This document shows positions 1-13,539 of a stretch of 64,000 nt of DNA, piece by piece. The notes below the pieces were generated by a model that made no database searches, had not been told where the DNA came from, and saw only the letters and a program-made list of their open reading frames with translations. Each line of letters opens with the position of its first letter. Positions within the stretch are counted from its first letter, which is position 1. The position numbers and the translations under genes are program-made. The stretch is from Petrosia ficiformis. Taxonomy: Eukaryota > Porifera > Demospongiae > Haplosclerida > Petrosiidae. The stretch covers positions 58,135,746 through 58,199,745 of the forward strand of contig OX345636.1 in assembly GCA_947044365.1 (NCBI GenBank). Reading direction: 5' to 3'.

Positions 1-907
1 ACATTCATTTATCAAACTATAATATAAGAGAGAGGGAGGGACACCTCCCCAAAAGATACATGTTTGTTAATCGTTTCGACGCCTATTGGTAGCATGCTAG
101 GCACATGAATTTTCATGTACTCTACATGCAATATTTTCCCAACTATAGTACCCTCTCAATAAAAATTTACTGTTGTAATACAGCACATGACATTATTAAG
201 TTTACATACAATGTACTCTAATTATAATGTACTACACAGCATTATACTTTAGTACTATGGTAAGGTATGTATCACATACGAAATCAAGAGAATTCACACG
301 ATACTTACGTGTAGATATGATTACAATAAAACGTATTACATGTACAATAGTACTACAGTACTTAGAAGTACAGTTGACTATCATAAGTAGCATTATGATA
401 GGAAGGTACATGTAGTGTAGTAGATGTGTACTACATGTACATGTACATCTACTGTGTGGGAACACATGTAATGGAGGACTATAGTGTATTCAATGTACAT
501 GAATATACATGTACATGTACATGCATATATACATCATGTAGGGCTAGGGCTGGGACAATAGCTAAAAATCTACCTTGAAAGTCAAGGTTAGAAAGCTCAC
601 ATGTGATTTTATCAATTTTGTACTCACTAAAACTGAATTAGTACATTATTCATATTCTTGTTGCTGTAGATTTAGCATCATTGAACTGAGAAGAGAGACA
701 GAAAAGAGCCAAGCGGAACAACCCCCATTATTAATCACACATTCATGTCAGTACAAGCTTTGAAAGAGAAATTGACCTTTCAATGTTTGCCAAACAAAGG
801 CTTCGAAGTTACATTTGTAAGCCAATTTGTCCCAGCCTTATAGTATGTACATGTACATAGTATTATCATCATAATTATTAATTAATTAATTAATGTACAT
901 TGTATAC
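1..907. other. No gene recognised; AT-rich, TACATG-rich sequence
   Basis: Short tracts of alternating ACATGTAC palindromes and AT-rich sequence. No frame resembles the next expected isocitrate dehydrogenase exon, so the 3' part of that gene must lie before position 1 or be lost. Confidence 0.5.
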
Positions 908-1112
908 CTTGTGCAATAGAATCGCTTTGCACATCTCCATCATAATTCTTACAAGCCCATACAAATCCACCTTCACTCTTCAGTGCTGGAGCCACCATAT
1001 CATCTATCAATCTATGTTCATACCATATCCCTTTAGCTTCATACTTGCTCTTGTACTCCCTACATCATTAAATATTCATTACCTTAGTAACTCATTTAAT
1101 ATTTATCATTTA

Positions 1113-1247
<135 letters not shown>

Positions 1248-2185
1248 TCAAAATTATGATGTGATGCCTTTATAATTATGTGATAATATTGTTTAGTTTA
1301 ATGTTATAAGGTTAATACATGATTATACTGTAACTCAATAATGAAGTTATGGATTTAAATTTCACATACACAAAAAAGAACGGGAAAGATAATTACATGT
1401 GTATATGCAAATGGTACTGGTAAAAAGATTGTTGGTCATTTTAAACTAAAGTTAGGAGCATTTTTCTGAGGACAAGGTGAATGTGAATGACCTTTAGTTA
1501 ATAATTAAGGATAGACCCTAGTGTTGTTTTAATGTGACTGTAGTGACCACTTTTAGTTATATATGTAACTAGGTATAGTATGCATAGTTTCTCAACCTTA
1601 AGGAACAGTATCACAACCAGCGAAACCAAAGCTCTCCTAATCACGTTTGTAATTAATCCAGGTATCAGGTCAATTTGTTGCACTGGTGAGAATTAGCGAC
1701 TTATTTCAGTCAAAATGGAGCAATTCCCAGACTATGTGTACATATATACAATTAAACAACCAAGTTATACTCAACTGGTACGGAAGTGGAGGGAGGAGTG
1801 TGTATATATATAATAATTAACCATAAATATACATACATGTACATGTAGGTGGAGCAAGAAAGATGTTATTTAGTGCCAATAATATATCCATAACAACTTG
1901 TACCGAATATTTACAACACCATCATTCTGAAATATGAATACATGTACATAATTTGAAACGAATGGAGAAGTAAAACGATCGTTCTTCGATTACGAAACGT
2001 TAACTTTTTTATGTCTTCTACTATATCTTTTACATACATGTATGTGTGGAAAGCAATGAAGCTAAGAAAGGTTCCAAAGCCAGGATTTGAAAAGCAGAGA
2101 TCCTAACCACACCAGTGTAAAACAAATGATCAAGAGAACCTGAAACACAAGCACAAAAGGAAACAAGTGTATATAGAGAAAAAAA

Positions 2186-2499
2186 CATCCCTATGATTGC
2201 TTTACAAATTTAAGTGAAGATAAAAGTATCCTTATGACTGCTTTGTGGTGTCCAGAATTCAGCTTATTATAGTTATTATTTTGATTATCTACTCTCCTGA
2301 CCTTTCAAAGGACCTTGTAGAACTTTAGGAATATATTTCAGGCAGAATAGCTAGCTATTAGTTACAGCTTTCTTTCTGCTGGTGTGTAGAGCTTGATCGC
2401 GCGTTCTTTTACGCGCCACGCCCATTAATTGACCGAGCCCCCGGGAATGATGTAACTTCCTTAACTACGTATACAACCCATACTCGCGTAGGTGACACA

Positions 2500-2540
<41 letters not shown>

Positions 2541-2600
2541 ATACATCGAACCCGTGGGAAAGCAATCATAGGGATGGCCCTACGGGCCATAAAAAAGTCA
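2186..2600. mobile_element. MITE-like repeat with CATCCCTATGATTGCTTT inverted ends
   Basis: An 18-bp arm at 2186-2203 is matched perfectly in inverse at 2559-2576, followed by a GGCCCTACGGGCC hairpin and an A-run. The inside has a GATGTAACTTCCTTAACTAC block and an (AT)n tract. Related, more decayed copies lie near 3170-3370, 4561-4940, 8880-9020, 9780-10060 and, inverted, 33751-33790. No coding capacity is seen, so it is non-autonomous. Confidence 0.6.
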
Positions 2601-2624
2601 CCACCATCCACAGTTATTGATACG

Positions 2625-2850
2625 TTTTGAAGCTAGTGAGTCAAATTGGCTTAACAATCATTAGTGGGAATACATGTACATCTTGAGCTAATAAACAAAG
2701 AGTTAATTGGCTCAAGATAGTGGTGCAGTTAATTGGCTCTTAATTAACTGCACCACTGGCCCAAAGAGAGAACCGTGCAGTACCAAATAAAAAGCTCTTT
2801 GGGCCAATGGTGTCCCATATGAGCTTATCAAAACCACTGCCACACGCTAA
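2625..2850. repeat. Dispersed repeat containing a short hairpin
   Basis: The stretch from TTTTGAAGC through AACAAAGAGTTAAT to CATATGAGCTTATCAAAA recurs at about 31875-32020. This copy has an extra insert with a GTGGTGCAGTTAATT / AATTAACTGCACCAC hairpin. Both copies are non-coding. Confidence 0.5.
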
Positions 2851-4560
2851 TATAAAAACAACTCTGTCTCAAGTTTGAACAGCACTGGATCACCTCCACT
2901 CTCTGTTTACATCAACGAGGATAAAGAAGAGGAGGAAGAGATTTCATCTGATTTCCTGAAGAATCAGGTGTACGCTTTCATCTGATAGTATTTAGATAAA
3001 AACATTTCCTGAGCCATGAGCTTTATCACACATGAGCATTAACTCATGTGATGTACCCACTGATCTTGCATTAACATGTGTATTAAGTGACATGTAAGCT
3101 ATTTTTGTCTCATGTACTGTACCGGCAGTCTTCTAGTAATTATTAAAAGGTCTTTGATATGGGTACTATTTGCTTCCTACTTCCAAACAAGTATCCACAC
3201 CAATTAATTAACCAATCCCCTAGTATGATGTAACTTCCTTAACTACACATGTACATGTATACAATGTATACTATACACAGGACCATTAGCAAAATCCAAT
3301 ATTAATACATGTACATGTATAAAATTATACAGTTACATCAAAACCTATGAGAAGCAATCATGAATGTGAACAGTACTAAAAATCATGAAACTGTGTAAAC
3401 AATAGAGTACAAACGTAATACAATGAGCTTGAAAAGGTCAATAGAATGACTATACATGTATATACACATGTACATGTAATATAGGTTTCGTGTACATAAT
3501 CAAATTACATCATTTAGTGGTTAGCCAATTTATCAACATGTACAATACCACAAGTACATACCTCATGTACAAGGGTCATCCTTTATCAAGAGCATACTCC
3601 ATAGAACTATAAGCAAAATCAGTAATACTCTTATCAGTATTGTACATTCCCAGAGTGACACCTCCACCATCTTTAAACTCAAAGATGGTATGTCTTTGTG
3701 GTTCTTCACCAGCTGCTTGCATGTATACAAGTTCCATTTTACCAGGACCAGGTACAACAATGTCAGTAGCTTTATACTATAATATGAATAATAATGTATA
3801 CATGTAGATACTAGTGTTGTTTTAGTATAACTACTTTTAGTTATAGTTTAGTTAACTAAGGTGATAATATTAGGCTTACTAAAAGGGTTTAGTTTTAAAA
3901 TCTATCCAAACTGAGAAGATCCTCAGAAAATTCAAATTAACTTTCGTTTATTTAGACCAATCTTGACATTTTTGGTATCACTGAGTTCCTCCCACAGGTG
4001 CGCATCTCATGGAATTTGAATTATTTCAATAACTGTCATAATTCTGGAGATACTGATCTACTGTACACACTGCTGTCTCTACTTCCGGGGATCAACTCAG
4101 CTTGGATGGACTTTAGTTAACTAACTAAAAGTGTCCATTGTTGGTGAGGTTTTATTTTAGTTAGTTGTAATTATTGCAGTAGATATGTAATTTAAGTAAA
4201 AGTCATATTGCCTTAGTAAAAGGGGCATTAGTAATAACTAAAACAATAATAATAGATACATGTCAAGTACATGTATAACAGTTTAAAATCATTCATCAGC
4301 TGAACAATAAATTAATTTGATTAGTCAGGAATGCTACTGTAATTAAATGGGTGTGTCATCAACTAAATGGGGAAGTAGATTTAAGAAAAATAGGATTTGA
4401 ATTACATGCATATGTACATACAAAAGAAACAATTTCTCAGTGCAAAGTACATGTAACACGTCATCTTTAAATGATCATTGTTCAACCATTGTTAAAGTAA
4501 GCCATCAAAATTGTGTGTCTAACAAGATACTTGTACATGTATACATGTACATGGAGAAAA

Positions 4561-4940
4561 CTATCCTATGATTGCTTTGTGGTGTCATCATTCAGTAATC
4601 ATGACTGACTTTCTAATGCCTGCAACACAACAGCATATTACATGTATAATCATAATTTTGATTGTCTACTCTTTTTACTTTTTAACATTTTTGGAAAACT
4701 ACATTGATAACATAGTATAGTAATATATTTCAACAAGAACAGCTATTAGACTACAAGCAGGTGTACTGAAGTGTACATTCTATTATGCCATTAATCAACA
4801 CTCCCACCTCACAGAATGATGCGACTTCCTTAACACAAAGTACAATGCATATGTGATATGATCATACATGTACATGTATACAGTAAGTATAAATTCTACT
4901 CCATAGACAGCAAAGGGATGGCCCTACAAAGGTCAGTGAT
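4561..4940. repeat. Decayed copy of the CATCCCTATGATTGCTTT repeat family
   Basis: It shares in order CCTATGATTGCTTTGTGGTGTC, TTTTGATTGTCTACTC, AATATATTTCA, ATGATGCGACTTCCTTAAC and GGGATGGCCCTAC with the copy at 2186-2600. It lies in an intron of the isocitrate dehydrogenase locus. Confidence 0.5.
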
Positions 4941-6382
4941 TATAGCTACAATTACTATATGCACAAGTAAAAGTATAAAACAATAGAAAATGTATTTCTA
5001 AATTTGGTTAACTAAATCAACTAGCCATTTAAAACACACCTGATCCCCATATGCATGTCTGCCAATAACAATAGACTTTGTCCATCCAGGTACAAGACGA
5101 GGAATATTCTTGCATATTATTGCCTCACGAAACACAGTTCCTCCTAAGATGTTACGTATGGTACCATTAGGTGACTTCCACATCTGCTTGAGTCCAAATT
5201 CCTCCACTCTGACCTCATCAGGTGTAATGGTAGCACACTTGATACCAACATTATACTTACTAATAACCTCAGCACACTCAACAGTAACTACATGTATATA
5301 GTATATACATGTACATGAATATAATTATAAATGTATACTGTATATTGTATAATTATAATAATGTGACAGTATAATGTACACACGTATAAAATTTTATATA
5401 TAATTATATTTATACATGTATATTATATATATTATACATGTATACATATTATAAACACCCTAAGTGACTGTGGATACGAAATTTAGTCATTTGGTAATTA
5501 CTAATTTGTCATGCACTTACATGTACATGTACATTACATGTATATTTAAACACTTTGGTAATCAAGAAGAATACCACCTGGACACCAAATTTAGGTAGTT
5601 TTCTATCTTTAAAGGCGACAAATTACTACTACATGACCAATTTTTGCATCTATGATACATGTAACATACATGGTGTGTAATATATAATGTACATGTACAT
5701 GTATATAATTATTATTCTAAAAAGTCTAATGATTGAATACATGGTTTCATTGCTTTTCTGTATAAAGTAGTAAATAGCCAAAATGTAAATCCAAAAGTTT
5801 GATTGAAAACTTCCTCCTACAAATAGCTGATTTTCCCAAAGAGTGAAATGTACAGTACCCCTCAAAATTAAGTTTACTTACATTGTACTTGTATCATAGT
5901 ACATTTATACTTGGGTGAGAACGCATCATTATTAACAGTATTGTATAGCGTTTAATGTACGTCGAAGCCATACTAAAATCTCACAACTGTACTGCGGTTA
6001 ACGTAGTACGTTGAACCATGCAAAGTGGACACGTGATGCCCTGAGGTGTTGTTTTCAGAGAGTTTTTAGAATTGTCAGAAGATGCCAAAGCTATACGGAG
6101 AGTTTAAATACTGTACTATACTTCACCACCACAGAAGAGGCTTAAAGGCCCAAACTATTTCGAAACTAATGAACTGCCAGGGACTGAAAACAATGAAAGC
6201 AGGTTCTTAAAAAAATATAAAAACACAGGATCAATGAGAGTACAACCTGGATTAGGACGGCCATCCATTATAACAACACCAGAGATCCATGGCTGGTGAT
6301 TCATTATGATTCATGACAACCAAGATACATGTACTTGCAACTGGTAAGGAAAAAAGAATGATTACTTTTTAACAAAGCACAA

Positions 6383-7080
6383 TTAAATTAACCTACATTT
6401 CTTTTCCTTTGTTGATTCACGTTTAGTAGATTTCACTGATGTCTTTTTTGTTGTCTTTGCTTTAGTATTTTTTATACTTTGTTTTCCTGCCTTACCTATT
6501 TGAGTATTTGGTTTTTTCACTTTAAGGTTGGGTATTGGCTGTGCATTCTCTTTTCCTGAAGAAAAATAATTATAAAACATAACTGTGAGCATCAGAATTG
6601 AAACAAACCTCTGCTACGTTTTCTGGTTTCTTTCAAGTCAAAGTTTTCCACTTGGTTATTACAAAATGATTGATATCAGGAGTAGCCACCATTAATGAAT
6701 GTTTCTTCAATGGCTTCAACTGATTTACGTGCCTACATTGTTTCAAATACCATTACAATAAAATAATTGCTAAGCTAATAGAACTCACCAGTTGCAAGAG
6801 CAATTCCTGAGTATTGTTTCCCATGATACCGAAATATACATTGTGATCAAGCCCGGCTGTAAGTTATCATATGTAGGAGATAACAACTCATCTACCCAGA
6901 CAATGCTAGTAGAGCTATCACAATCAAAACATATTAGCACACCAACTCCTAGAGAGATGTAGAGTAATATGAGATTGCAATATTTAATAAACTGGTTTTA
7001 GTTTAACTTACTTGCTTCATCCTGAAGTTGTTTCAGCCGTTTGCCATTTTTAATAACTTCGGCAATAAGCAGCAATATCA
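6383..7080 (-). CDS. Unrecognised gene with a lysine-rich C-terminus, multi-exon, possibly broken
   Basis: The last exon (6555-6383) encodes a strongly basic tail rich in Lys, Thr and Ser that ends ..EKKCRLI-stop. The exon upstream of it (about 6736-6610) ends in phase 1 at a GT donor and joins this tail in frame (..ETRKRSRG then KENAQP). Farther upstream a piece ending KRLKQLQDEA (about 7075-7016) splices in phase to ..RVGVLICFDCDSS..WVDELLSP (6952 downward). Two problems remain. An in-frame TGA sits in the middle exon, unless a 39-bp GT-AG stretch there is an intron. A frame change is also needed near 6848 to keep GLDHNVYFGIMGNN. The basic tail suggests a nuclear or nucleic-acid-binding protein, but I do not recognise the family. 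It could be a pseudogene, and the 5' start was not found. Confidence 0.35.
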
Positions 7081-7280
7081 ACTCACGTGTAACACGTGAA
7101 AACACGCCCAGTTCTTAATAAACACTGTGAATAATTCAATTCTTTACAACAATCAATTGTACGGTATATATACATAATTTTGATGGGTACTGTACATGTT
7201 CTAATCAGGGCATAAACGAAGGTGATTTTACACCTTCGAAGGTTTGTTTCAACTAGAACAAGAAGGTTCACGAAGGTGTA

Positions 7281-8880
7281 ACTATGAATGTATTAACTTT
7301 GTACCTATACAAGTGTTTCTCTAATCTTAATTCAGAAGATGGCAGATCGGATTGGTGGAAAGAGGAGTTGTTAAACATACTTATTTGTCATACTGTAGCA
7401 TGAGCAGTTGAAAATCTACCAAACACTGTTAATGCATTATTATATTTTAGCTAGCTATGTGCTTAATAGTCGTAACAATTACTTAAATTGCATTTATGTA
7501 TCTATGTATCAGTTTAGCTTCTGTATATCCATCTATCAATACATCAATTATTCATCAATATAACATAATCTATTCCTCAGATATATCTTTTTATGATAAA
7601 GATGTGATTTAAACAGATTACACAAGTAATTCTCTCAGAAACATTTTATAAAAGTACATGAACATAAATCTGTCTGTCTGTTTGTCAATGTACATGTATT
7701 CATGTATATTATATTTATATATAATTATATTTATTATATATGTTATATCTGTACAATATGTTAATAGAACATTGATAACGAGAATGAAAAAACTGAACTT
7801 ATTGTAGAGAAGATCATAACTCTATCATAAGGTTTGGATTTAGTTCCGATCTACCTGTACATGTAGTGTACATGTAGTGGTATATGTACTTGTGCTAATA
7901 TCAATATTACATGTACATGTATTACATGTAATATCAAGTGGTATATTTGTGATATCTAGTTGATGCGATCAGTTTCAACTTAAGCATTACATACAAGCAC
8001 ACATTTTTGCTTCTAATTCCTCACATTACGATACACTAGTGAGACCACAAAGAGTGTACAAACACAACAAAAACTCCATTAATCTCCAAAAGTTAGAGTA
8101 GACTTTTTAAGAATGCTAGATATACCAATATATTTTCACTAGAAGTTTGAAGAAAGCAGTTTCAGTATTCTACAGGGTATTGTCCATTATTTGTGTGTTT
8201 AAAGTAATTATCCAGGTACCCCAATATTAATGTATATGGCTGAATAGAATGTTAGCTAATTCATTATAAGAAGCCATTATAAACACTCATGCTGACTACA
8301 GATGAATTGTCATTGGTAGGTCTTCTATATTATGTTAACATGTATGCATACATTGTATGTTTGTATATATGTGTAAGTAGAGGATTAGTGATACTGTCTA
8401 AGATGGGTCATATTATTCATAATCTTGTAAGGGGAAACTCACACCTGGTGGTGGAAATCCCCACTCTTTATGTAATCCTGATAAGAGATATCGTCATAAA
8501 AATTACAACCGATGTTGAGTTTTCAGTCAGTGTGACTAATGATGCTATTTCGAAAGCTCAATTAATTATAGTTTCCAGAACTAGTACCAAACAACAACAA
8601 AGTCAAGGCATCTAGAATAGTACAGGTAAAATTAAGATAAATGCATGTACATGTAACCAGCATGGTCGCTGACAATATTTTTCATTTTGGTGTGCTAGCT
8701 AAACAGAGGTGGATCTAGCCTTGAAGTATGACAATGTTTAACAATAATGTTGATCATGTACTCCATCTAGGGGGGTGTCTGGGGTCATGCTTCCCAGGAA
8801 AACCTTGACTTGGATTATTAAAAGGAGCAACATGATAAAATAGGGGAATAGATTTACACTTTGACGCATGACAAAAAAAA
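7281..8880. other. Intergenic, mostly unique AT-rich sequence
   Basis: No convincing exon. A 108-codon frame at 8289-8615 has no splice or family support and I do not call it. The motif ATTATAAGAAGCCATTA..CACT at about 8265-8295 is the tail shared with minisatellite-flanking repeats elsewhere (11490, 12543, 27474, 47005). Confidence 0.4.
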
Positions 8881-9020
8881 CCCGCAATGACATAACTTCC
8901 TTAACTACGCATACAATGAATAACACGTAAGTAGCCACCAACATATATATATATAAACATATATACATCGAACCTGTGGGAAAGCAATCATAGAGATGAC
9001 CCTACGGGCCATAAAAAATA
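8880..9020. repeat. Copy of the GGAAAGCAATCATAG dispersed repeat
   Basis: Carries CATAACTTCCTTAACTACGCATAC, an AT tract, CATCGAACCTGTGGGAAAGCAATCATAG and the CCCTACGGG hairpin followed by CATAAAAAA, as in 2430-2600. Confidence 0.55.
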
Positions 9021-9779
9021 GAATCACAGAATTCTGTAATATAATTCTTAACATTACATTATGATAATTTAAAACTAACTCTCCATACAATGATACCATT
9101 CATCAGTTCTTGGTCCTTCTACTTTAGAGAACACAAATAATACCAGTGTCAATGGCTGTTTTTATGGCATGTGAATACATTTAAAAAATTATCAATAATA
9201 ATTTAAATTCATTAATAATAATTATTTTTACTAATAATTAAATTCTTGACCGTCTTCTAAAGACACTGGAAGATTTTGGGTGCTTCACATCCAACCATCT
9301 CCTTTGTCAGTGGTCTTAACCAGTATAATTGACCCTTCATATGCTTTTTCGTTTGTGGGTGTGGTGCGAAAGAATAATAAATCATTAATTATACATAACC
9401 ACACTAATCTATTACACATTTACATTACATGTAACAATTGACCGTTATTAAACATTAAACATTTTCTTTACATTCCAAAATTAATTTTGAAGAAAGATGT
9501 GTGGATGGAACATATAATTAGTAATTCTTTTTAGCTATATAACTCTCCTGTTTTATAAGACTAGAAATGTTAACTTACGTTGCAGGATAGAAGAGTTGTT
9601 AAAAAAACCATGGATATAAATTATGCTTCACTATAAGCATGAAGATAGGTACTAGTAGCAATGTAATTTCAGTGTTTAGTGTGTTTCAAAGAAGTTCGCT
9701 GCACTTTGATGACCTTGCTAAAACTACCTCTTGTTTACCTCTAGGTAGTTTTAGCAAGTTTATTTTGAGCTGTACTGTT

Positions 9780-10060
9780 TTTCAGATATAAGTTATATCA
9801 GCTACTACTTCCTGTTGCTACAAGTAGCCTTCTTCCTGCTGGTCTGTATATAGAGCAGACCTCTAGGCCACATATATATATTGACCGAGCCCCTCGGAAT
9901 GAGGTAACTTCCTTAACTATGAATACAGGATGTATGTGATACAAACATATAAATATAGAAATATAGAACAACCCTGTCAAAATCAATCACAGGGATAGCC
10001 CTGGGTGCCATAAAAACCATGGGAAAGCGATCATAGAGATGGCACTTTAAGCCATAAAAA
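9780..10060. repeat. Dispersed repeat head adjoining a minisatellite
   Basis: Starts near TTCAGATATAAG and contains ATTGACCGAGCCCCTCGGAATGAGGTAACTTCC and CAATCACAGGGATAGCCCTGGG. It ends with a second partial GGGAAAGCGATCATAGAGATGGC copy, after which the 33-bp minisatellite begins. The adjacency suggests the array sits inside this repeat type. Confidence 0.55.
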
Positions 10061-10073
10061 GTTAAAAACTATG

Positions 10074-10975
10074 TATTGTACATGTACATGTATTACTATA
10101 AGTGAATGTAGTACATGTACGTGCATTACTATAAGCGTATGCATACATGTATTACTATAAGTATATGTAGTACCTGTACATGCATTACTATAAGTGTATG
10201 TAGTATATGTACATGCATTACTATAAGTGTATGTAGTACATGTGCCTGCATTACTATAAGTGTATGCATACATGCATTACTATAAGTGTATGTAGTACAT
10301 GTACATGCATTACTATAAGTGTATGTAGTATATGTACATGCATTACTATAAGTGTATGTAATACATGCAATACTATAAGTACATGTGCCTGCATTACTAT
10401 AAGTGTATGCATACATGCATTACTATAAGTGTATGTAGTACATGTACATGCATTACTATAAGTGTATGTAATACATGCAATACTATAAGTACATGTGCCT
10501 GCATTACTATAAGTGTATGCATACATGCAATACTATAAGTGTATGTAGTACATGTACATGCATTACTATAAGTGTATGTAGTACATGTACATGCATTACT
10601 ATAAGTGTATGTAATACATGCAATACTATAAGTACATGTGCCTGCATTACTATAAGTGAATACATACATGCATTACTATAAGTGTATGTAGTACATGTAC
10701 ATGCATTACTATAAGTGTATGTAGTATATGTACATGCATTACTATAAGTGTATGTAATACATGCAACATGTGCCTGCATTACTATAAGTGTATGCATACA
10801 TGTATTACTATAAGTATATGTAGTACATGTACATGCATTACTATAAGTGTATGTAGTACATGTACATGCATTACTATAAGTGTATCCATATATGCATTAC
10901 TATATATATATAAGTATATGTAGTACATGTACATGCATTACTATTAGTGTATGTATACATGTGTTACTGTATATC
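10074..10975. repeat. 33-bp minisatellite with higher-order pattern
   Basis: Basic unit is about TGCATTACTATAAGTG plus TATGTAGTACATGTACA (33 bp), with shorter variants. The variant TGTGCCTGCATTAC recurs at 10241, 10384, 10494, 10637 and 10769, so several units form a larger repeat. Because the main unit is a multiple of three, it opens long frames on both strands. Those are repeat artefacts, not genes. Confidence 0.9.
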
Positions 10976-11339
10976 TATATGTACTATGGCTGCAACTGGT
11001 TTCCGGATATTCAGTTTAACGAACAAATATCTGAAATATCAAATGCTAGCTTACCATTTTGCTGTAACAAATTGTTATACATGTTTATATCAACAGCCCA
11101 AGTATTTTAAACTATCCATTCAGTACTCTACAGGTGTAGCTAGCCGGGTAACATGGAACAAAAAACGTTTCCTATGGCCATTTTCTTGGAATTATAATCT
11201 CACATGTTAAATTTCTGGGCATTTGCAAACATTAAATGAATATCTGGATACTAAAAGTACATTTGGATACAAAAATAAGAAAGTGAATATTTGAACAGAG
11301 CGAATATTCGTTACACTCATAATATGTACATATATTTGT

Positions 11340-11510
11340 ATTTCTGTATGTGTACATGTATTGTTATAATCATGTGTTATGTACATGTATTACTATACAT
11401 GTATGTGTAATGTACATGTATTACTATACATGTATGTGTAATGTACATGTATATATAGTCACTTACATCCATACTGCTATATATACAAGTTATTATAAGA
11501 AGCCACTACA
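11340..11510. repeat. Short ACATGTATTACTATA minisatellite and AAGAAGCCA tail
   Basis: Two to three units of ~31 bp related to the 33-bp array are followed by TTATTATAAGAAGCCACTACAAACACTT, the same tail seen after other arrays. Confidence 0.6.
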
Positions 11511-12239
11511 AACACTTTTATTAAATAACTCCCACAATGCATCAAAGCTCAATATTCTTTAATCAAGTGAGATCCCATTCTTCTCCACTTGAATTTTGGT
11601 TTCTCCACTTAAAAGTAGTTTTGAGCTGAAAAGTCCCCACTTCAATATCCTGCCTAAAGCAGTAATTTATTGAGTGATAATTCAACTACATGAATACACA
11701 AGAGTAAACAGTAAAAATGTTTTGTTGCTAATTTTGATTGTTACTATTTGTGTTGGACTGTCTTTTTTTGTTAAGAATGTTTTCTGGAGCCTTTATGCAG
11801 TGTAGAGTTCAATTGTGAGGCTATTTAAACTGGAAAATCATCCAAAAATGAAGTTTTTGTGAGTTAAATTAATGTACATATTTAAAAAGGTTTGTGCTAA
11901 ACTGTCTATAACTGCTGAATATACCACATAACATGATTTTAAGACTATAAGAAATAAATAGCTAGTAATATAGGAAAGCATTGAAACATGATTATTTAAT
12001 AAGCTAGCTATTTATTTACGAGGGTGTGAAGCAAAATAATTACTTAGCCACACCTCCCTGACTTCCTAGTGAGGACACTGCACCAAAGATTATTACACTG
12101 CCAAAACAAAATTGTTAAAATAACACTTCATTCCTAAATCCATGGTTTTGGAAACCTATGTAATCATTTACTAGACAGGATAATGAAATAAAAGTACCAA
12201 AATTTTTTTATAATTGGTACAAGTATGTTATCATACCAG

Positions 12240-12620
12240 TCAAAACAAGCAATATACATGTATTACTGTATGTGTATATGTACATGTATAATTATATGTG
12301 TATATGTACATGTATAATTATATGTGTATATGTACATGTATTACTATATGTGTATATGTACATGTATAATTATATGTGTATATGTACATGTATTACTATT
12401 ATGTGTATATGTACATGTTTATTATATGTTTATATGTAGATGTATTACTTTTTGTGTATATGTACATGTATTACTATATGTGTATATGTACATGTATTAT
12501 GTACATGTATGTCTTGTAATGTAGTATACTACAATACATATGTATGTTACTATAAGAAGTCATAATAAACACTTATGTAAACTACTATAAAGAATTTTCA
12601 TTATAAGGTCTTCCCTATTA
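12240..12620. repeat. ~26-bp minisatellite plus conserved tail
   Basis: About ten units of TGTATATGTACATGTA plus TTACTATATG-like sequence. The flank is TACTATAAGAAGTCATAATAAACACTTATGTAAACTACTA, nearly the same as at 47000-47045. Confidence 0.75.
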
Positions 12621-13539
12621 AATATAATAATAGTATTAGGTTGTATGTATTATACATTATGTCATTATGATGATGCATATCAAAGAAAATGCTAATACTA
12701 CAAATCAGATAAAGCACTGTGGTTTTATGATGGTTTAGGTTATATCGCTGTGGTTACTTTAATGAATTTTAATTTTAGATAGAAGTGCTAATTGATTCCA
12801 TAGACGTCATGCAGTTGTTACGGTTATGACCCCAAACAGGGATCCAATGACAAAAATTGTTTTTACCCCTCATGTATGGGATAATATACAGTTTAAAGCA
12901 TTCGGAACATGGGCACTATGTGTTCTTGTTCCTCATGCTCCATGTTTTAAACTGAATATATCCCCCACACTTGGAATATAACTATACTTATATAATGTGT
13001 ATGTATTAGTAGGGTTTCATATGTTGAGGATGGAAACTGTCACTTCCATTACCAAAAGTATTTACTTTAAGAAGTAAAATATTGTATCATGGGATACTTT
13101 AAAATTGACTGGTGATGATCAAATGAATATTGCATTTAATATTATTAAGGGGTAATTTAGTTATTATTCTAGTTTATAGGAATCATTTAAAATGAGTATA
13201 TCTATATAATATATACTATATACAAGAAAGAAAGTATTTACTTCAAACAAACAATGGACAATATGAATCAACAATGTAAAATGGAATATTAATTAATAAG
13301 GAAATATAATTTTATATAATTATTAATGAAATGTATACAAGTGTAGCGAGAACAGTTATGATATGAGTTCTGAATGGATGAATATTGAATATTATTGTTA
13401 TTGAAATTTCTGTGACTTTTGGATATTATCTTGCTATTCATTTTGATATAATCAATACATTAGTAGTATTGATGATATTATCAATTATATTGTATGAGTT
13501 ATAAATATCATATTATATATAGTTCATAATCTCATCATA

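Noticed and set aside
8289..8615. 108-codon plus-strand frame
   Set aside because: No splice support, no recognised motif, and it starts in a dispersed-repeat tail.
10031..10797. Overlapping frames with TYSNACT or ITISVCN repeats
   Set aside because: Artefact of a 33-bp minisatellite whose unit is a multiple of three; open on both strands.
10074..10975. CRISPR array
   Set aside because: No unique spacers between repeats, the units are variable, and the DNA is eukaryotic.
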